The notes below the pieces were generated by a model, which did no database searches, was not told where the DNA came from, and saw only the letters and a list, made by a program, of their open reading frames with translations. Positions 13,854-17,071 of a stretch of 17,071 bases of DNA are shown one piece after another. Position 1 is the first letter of the stretch; every line of letters begins with the position of its first letter. The position numbers and the translations under genes are program-made. This DNA comes from Nitrospirae bacterium CG1_02_44_142 (GTDB lineage: Bacteria > Nitrospirota > Thermodesulfovibrionia > Thermodesulfovibrionales > UBA1546): the NCBI GenBank assembly GCA_001871685.1, contig MNVK01000073.1, positions 1 to 17,071 on the forward strand, given 5' to 3'.

Positions 13854-15651
13854 CGCCTCAAAGAAGGCTATAGGCTGCTTTAAATATGTTTTAGCCGTCT
13901 TTGCAGGTTTTTTATTGCTGGCATCCCTGCCCGCATATTCCGCGGAAATCGGTGAAAAGGCTAAGGTTGGCTCACAGCCTGATGAAGAAACAAAAACGTA
14001 TATTCAGAAACTGGAGAAACGCATTTCGGACCTGGAATCCCTTGTGAATAGTCTTCTAAAGGGAGAGAAGAAGACGCCCGCTGCTGCTTCAAAACCCGCG
14101 CTTCCCGAAGCAAAAGACAAGAAAAAAACTGCGGGAGCGGATGAATGGGAAGAACCGGTTATTGAAGTTGATACTGCAAAAGCGAGGGATGATGAGGCAA
14201 GGCGGAGACTTACAGAGCTTGAGACGTGGAAAAGGAAATCAGAGGCTAAGACAGCAAAAGAAGAGGAAGAGACAAAAGATAAAACAAAATTTAACTTTTC
14301 AGGGAAATACAAGCTGAGATTGAATGTTAAAAATAATATTAATTTGAATAACCCTAAGCAGGCCTGGACCTATGACAATTATACCTACTTTGACCAGAGA
14401 GTCCAGTTGAAGATTGAGGCTGAACATGGACCTTTAACAGGGGTCGTTGTCTTTGACAAAGGGAACTTTGTGTTTGACTGGAAGGAAGACAGTGAAGGGA
14501 CTCTGGACAGATGGTCAGAGTTTCTAACGGTTAATTCAGCGCTGTTTAGGGAACTTTATGTGCAGTATACGGGCAATCTCACTGTCAAAGCCGGAAGGCA
14601 GAATATGATGGCAGGAAATGAGGGGATAGTCCTTGAAGGGCCGGTTGACGCCTTGAAATTCACCTATCCATTAGGGCAAACGCCTCTGGGAAGGGTATCA
14701 AGCTCTCTGGCGTATATAGCGGTGGCAGGCGGATTTAAAAATTATACAAAATTCCGCGATTCAGGGGGGCCTCCATCTGGGGACAGAAGCGCTGTCTTGG
14801 GCCTTGCCAATAAACTTGACGGCGTACTGCTTAGTTTTGATATTAAACCAAAGAAAGACTTAGTCATAGAGCCGTATATTCTTAAAGTGTTTGACAGGGG
14901 CAAATCCGGAGACCCGGACCTTAACCTTGATAAAGATTTTGACACAACGACAGCGCCGCGTGACGGAAGTTTTGAACCTGTGTGGCTGGGACTGGCAGTT
15001 TCGGGAAAGGGAGATAAAATATCTTATAAGGCTGATATGATTTATCTTAGAGGTTCTTATAGCGCTGCCAGAGATATTTCTGCATACGCCTTTATGTTAA
15101 GGGGTGATTATCATGCGGGCAAAGTCGGCTTCTTAGATAAATTTTCTGCAGGCCTGGAATCAGGGATGGGTTCCGGCAACAAGGCTGACGATTCAGCAAG
15201 CAGTAATTACAAAAACTTCAGGGGATTATTCCTCTGTAAGGATAGGAGAAAATTCGGGAATATCTTCAGCGAGGATTTAAGAGCAGGATACTTTCTGTGG
15301 GACAGCAATCTTACCAATGTTACATTCTTAAGGGTCCTCACAGAGTTTGAGCCTGTAAAGAATCTTAAGGCAGGAATTGCCATTGCAAAATATTGGACCA
15401 CGGAAAGCGTGTATAAAGGCAGAGGGCCCGTCCCGGGCATAGACTGGAGCAGCGGAGACTCTCTCACAACGGAGAAGACAAAAGACATTGGATGGGGAAT
15501 AGATTTAGACCTTAATTTTCCTATTTATAAGCAGTTAAGAGGTTTTACAGAAGCGGGTTATTTTATCCCTGGAGCTGTTTACCAGCGGGTGAATGGACAG
15601 AAGGCTGACCCTGCTTCAAAGGTTGTCTTAGGAGCAGAATTTGAATTCTAA
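13831..15651 (+). CDS. Outer-membrane porin with N-terminal periplasmic coiled coil
   Basis: About 606 residues. The signal peptide core is YVLAVFAGFLLLASLPAYSA. A short coiled coil follows (IQKLEKRISDLESLVNSLL), then an Ala/Lys/Glu-rich linker with a second heptad-like stretch (ARRRLTELETWKRKSEA), then a beta-barrel of about 450 residues with alternating aromatic strands. The segment LTVKAGRQNMM is typical of phosphate-selective and alginate-export-like porins. The protein ends in Glu-Phe-Glu-Phe, an outer-membrane assembly signal. Coiled coils before such barrels usually mediate trimerisation or reach toward peptidoglycan. The GTG at 13831 (GGGG seven bases upstream) is preferred; ATG 13819 and ATG 13786 are in-frame alternatives lying deeper in the preceding gene. 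The likely role is uptake of the respiratory substrate or release of product. Confidence 0.85.
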   Translation: MKNLISISASKKAIGCFKYVLAVFAGFLLLASLPAYSAEIGEKAKVGSQPDEETKTYIQKLEKRISDLESLVNSLLKGEKKTPAAASKPALPEAKDKKKTAGADEWEEPVIEVDTAKARDDEARRRLTELETWKRKSEAKTAKEEEETKDKTKFNFSGKYKLRLNVKNNINLNNPKQAWTYDNYTYFDQRVQLKIEAEHGPLTGVVVFDKGNFVFDWKEDSEGTLDRWSEFLTVNSALFRELYVQYTGNLTVKAGRQNMMAGNEGIVLEGPVDALKFTYPLGQTPLGRVSSSLAYIAVAGGFKNYTKFRDSGGPPSGDRSAVLGLANKLDGVLLSFDIKPKKDLVIEPYILKVFDRGKSGDPDLNLDKDFDTTTAPRDGSFEPVWLGLAVSGKGDKISYKADMIYLRGSYSAARDISAYAFMLRGDYHAGKVGFLDKFSAGLESGMGSGNKADDSASSNYKNFRGLFLCKDRRKFGNIFSEDLRAGYFLWDSNLTNVTFLRVLTEFEPVKNLKAGIAIAKYWTTESVYKGRGPVPGIDWSSGDSLTTEKTKDIGWGIDLDLNFPIYKQLRGFTEAGYFIPGAVYQRVNGQKADPASKVVLGAEFEF

Positions 15652-15988
15652 TTTTTCCCGCGGAATTTTTTTGTTAATTGGTTTTACCCTTCTTATAGGC
15701 AGCGGGATTAGTTTTGCCGGACAAAAGGACGGCGTGGTTGAAATTAGCTCAGATTCAAAAGCAGGGAAAGGTCCCGGATGGGTTCATCTTAGGCCGAAGA
15801 TTAGAAACCTGAAAGGGCCGCTGAAATTTAACTGGTCTTTCGGTGACGGGGAGGAAAGCGCCGAAATGATTCCACTGCCCCACTATTATGAATCCGGCAG
15901 ATATACTGTGGTGCTGGAAATTATGGATAAGACAGGAAAGCTGCATACAGCCAGCATTACCGTTGACGCCGCCTCTCAAGGAGGCTGA
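15641..15988 (+). CDS. Small secreted PKD-domain protein, possibly extended past a UGA
   Basis: A 115-residue exported protein. A signal peptide (IFLLIGFTLLIGSGISFAG) is followed by one PKD-type immunoglobulin-like domain with the hallmark WSFGDGE at about 66-72 and a closing segment SGRYTVVLEIMD. PKD domains are extracytoplasmic beta-sandwiches for protein or polysaccharide contact. The start is TTG 15641, supported by GGAG six bases upstream; it overlaps the porin's end by 11 bases. The UGA at 15986-15988 is followed in frame by 27 sense codons ending at TAA 16070-16072, just before the next gene's AGGAGG. A SECIS-like stem lies within that stretch, so the true product may be 143 residues. 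Function beyond cell-envelope contact is unknown. Confidence 0.75.
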   Translation: MNSNFSRGIFLLIGFTLLIGSGISFAGQKDGVVEISSDSKAGKGPGWVHLRPKIRNLKGPLKFNWSFGDGEESAEMIPLPHYYESGRYTVVLEIMDKTGKLHTASITVDAASQGG

Positions 15989-16001
15989 GGCACATCATCA
16001 T

Positions 16002-16022
16002 GCTCTCTGGTTTCAGACGAGC
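16002..16022 (+). promoter_or_regulatory. Weak candidate SECIS-like stem-loop after UGA 15986-15988
   Basis: GCTC-TCTG (16002-16009) pairs with CAGA-(bulged C)-GAGC (16014-16022) around the loop GTTT. This gives 8 base pairs with one bulge. The loop's first G is 22 bases after the UGA. Position and shape suit a bacterial SECIS, but the loop lacks the GGUC of the stronger candidate and the encoded tail has no recognised family. Confidence 0.25.
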
Positions 16023-16073
16023 CCGATAAAAAACATAAAGAACACACAAAAGACAAAAGGTCTTTGCATTAAA

Positions 16074-16079
16074 AGGAGG
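16074..16079 (+). promoter_or_regulatory. Shine-Dalgarno that fixes the FecR-PKD start
   Basis: AGGAGG lies 9 bases before GTG 16089, which is followed directly by a signal peptide. The frame is open back to 15888, but that upstream part is the shadow of the PKD gene in another frame, so this site decides the start. Confidence 0.8.
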
Positions 16080-16088
16080 AACGCAGAA

Positions 16089-17033
16089 GTGATACGATTT
16101 ATCAATGGCAGGTTAATATTGTTGTTAGGTTTTTTGTTTTGCTGCAATGTGCTGAGCGGCGCCGGTTCTGCCGTGTATGCAGAAGATGCTTCCATAGTAA
16201 GGGCTTCACAGGTGGACGGCTCTGTGACCGTAAACGGCAAGCCCCTAAAAGACGGCGATATCATACAGAGGGATGACAGGATTGCCACAAAAGAAAAATC
16301 AGCGGCTATCCTTACTTGGTCCAACGGCAGCATGGTAGAGATATACCCCGAAACATCTCTTGTTTTAAAAGGGGTAACCTTTGAAGGAGATAATAAATTA
16401 GAGAAGAGTTTGCTTACTCTTGAAAGGGGCCGGATATTTACAAAGGCTCAGACGCCGGAACATATATTCACCCATTTTGAGATAAGCGTGGGGAATACGC
16501 CTGTTATGGCACAGGGGGCTGAATTTGCGCTTAAGTATGAAGAACCTGAAAAGAAGTTTACTATTTGGTCAATTCTTGGAAGGGTAATTGTTGAAACAGG
16601 GACAAAGAGGATAAGGGTGGACGACGGACAGCAGGTGATTCTTGTAGCAGGCGGAAGTCCGGGAACTCCCGGCCCAATGCCGGATAAGACAAGAGATGCG
16701 CTTACGAAGACGTCCAAAAGACTGGGCGGCAGTTTGCTCATAGAGGAAGAACTGAGTTCCGGAGGACCGCTTAAGGCAAAAATCGGAGGGGTTAGGAACA
16801 GAAGGGGCAGCGCGCCTTATACTGTACAGTTCAAGGCGATTGTAGGGGGCGGCAGCGGAAAGATTAAGTCTATTCGCTGGGACTTTGGAGACGGCGAAAG
16901 CGCTCAAGGGAAAAATGCGCAGCATACCTTCACTCAGGGCGTTTATGTGGTTGTCTTGACCGTTGAGGACGAGGATGGGCAGAGGGTAACATCTCAGGTC
17001 AGCATCTCGGTGGAGATTGACTGTTCTTGTTAG
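16089..17033 (+). CDS. Secreted FecR-domain plus PKD-domain protein
   Basis: A 314-residue exported protein starting at GTG. The signal peptide core is LILLLGFLFCCNVLSGAGSAVYA. A FecR domain follows at about 35-190: the opening VRASQVDGSVTVNGKPL, DRIATKEKSAAILTWSNGS, and a later GRVIVETGTKRIRVDDGQQV segment are typical. A PKD domain closes the protein at about 240-308 (IRWDFGDGES, then GVYVVVLTVEDEDGQ). The last residues are Cys-Ser-Cys, an unusual C-terminal CxC. No sigma-factor gene or TonB receptor is adjacent within the window, so classical FecI/FecR signalling is not indicated. FecR domains also occur in envelope proteins that bind peptidoglycan or surface polymers. It may act with the PKD protein and porin just upstream. 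Confidence 0.82.
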   Translation: MIRFINGRLILLLGFLFCCNVLSGAGSAVYAEDASIVRASQVDGSVTVNGKPLKDGDIIQRDDRIATKEKSAAILTWSNGSMVEIYPETSLVLKGVTFEGDNKLEKSLLTLERGRIFTKAQTPEHIFTHFEISVGNTPVMAQGAEFALKYEEPEKKFTIWSILGRVIVETGTKRIRVDDGQQVILVAGGSPGTPGPMPDKTRDALTKTSKRLGGSLLIEEELSSGGPLKAKIGGVRNRRGSAPYTVQFKAIVGGGSGKIKSIRWDFGDGESAQGKNAQHTFTQGVYVVVLTVEDEDGQRVTSQVSISVEIDCSC

Positions 17034-17063
17034 CATTATATGGTATAGCGCGTATGCTAATTG

Positions 17064-17071
17064 AAAGGAGG
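17064..17071 (+). promoter_or_regulatory. Shine-Dalgarno of a further gene beyond the window
   Basis: AAAGGAGG is at the very end of the window, 31 bases after the FecR-PKD stop codon. No terminator separates them, so the operon probably continues. Confidence 0.6.

Noticed and set aside
12909..15651. Trans-outer-membrane porin-cytochrome electron conduit (MtrAB-like).
   Set aside because: The cytochrome beside the porin has only two haem sites and the barrel resembles substrate porins, so haems could not bridge the outer membrane.
16049..16065. Small hairpin AAAGAC / GTCTTT as a transcription terminator.
   Set aside because: The stem is only 6 bp and A/T-rich, there is no T-run after it, and the next gene's ribosome binding site follows immediately.
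15888..16088. N-terminal extension of the FecR-PKD protein back to 15888.
   Set aside because: That stretch overlaps the PKD gene in another frame; the signal peptide and AGGAGG point to GTG 16089.
1..17071. General reassignment of UGA to an amino acid in this genome.
   Set aside because: UGA ends the binding-protein gene at 1288 cleanly, most other genes end in UAA or UAG, and no frequent in-frame UGA is seen in the long genes.
1..17071. CRISPR arrays, tRNA or rRNA genes, insertion sequences with transposase.
   Set aside because: I saw no regularly spaced direct repeats, RNA gene signatures or transposase reading frames.

Overview
The window is a single-strand (+) block of 15 genes from a Gram-negative, probably anaerobic bacterium. 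Evidence for this is two outer-membrane beta-barrel proteins, Tat and Sec signal peptides, multiheme c-type cytochromes, a molybdopterin enzyme and a sigma-54 regulator. Interspersed palindromic repeats of the 'GTCATTGCGAGG' type, the moderate GC content and the dense Fe-S and cytochrome content would fit Nitrospirota or Desulfobacterota-like lineages. That placement is an impression, not a demonstration.

Layout. (1) 1-373: the C-terminus of an outer-membrane beta-barrel. (2) 383-4356: a PhnD/AioX-like periplasmic binding protein, a membrane histidine kinase and an NtrC-type sigma-54 response regulator. (3) 4357-4530: a regulatory gap with a -24/-12 promoter candidate and two small palindromic sites. 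(4) 4531-12927: the respiratory core, made of a tetraheme cytochrome, a Tat-exported 4x[4Fe-4S] protein, an NrfD-type quinone-site membrane protein, a 999-residue Tat-exported molybdopterin oxidoreductase, a second 4x[4Fe-4S] subunit interrupted by an in-frame UGA, a soluble polyferredoxin and a TorD-type chaperone. (5) 12909-17033: a diheme cytochrome, an outer-membrane porin with a periplasmic coiled coil, a small PKD protein and a FecR-PKD protein, mostly with overlapping or closely spaced starts. A Shine-Dalgarno sequence at the last bases announces another gene.

Likely working. The binding protein, kinase and NtrC regulator probably sense a substrate (an oxyanion is the best guess from AioX/TtrS-type systems) and switch on the operon from the sigma-54 promoter. 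Quinol electrons would pass through the NrfD protein, Fe-S subunits and periplasmic cytochromes to the molybdoenzyme. That enzyme looks most like the tetrathionate/selenate/arsenate reductase clade; the substrate cannot be fixed from the sequence. The porin would admit the substrate.

Most notable. The Fe-S subunit at 10286-10912 has UGA exactly where the second cysteine ligand of its second [4Fe-4S] cluster should be. The other 15 ligands are intact. A perfect 6-bp stem with a GGUCG loop begins 24 nt after the UGA, as expected for a bacterial SECIS. This suggests selenocysteine as an iron-sulfur cluster ligand. A weaker second candidate is the UGA ending the small PKD gene at 15988. It is followed by a SECIS-like stem and an open frame that runs to just before the next gene's ribosome binding site.
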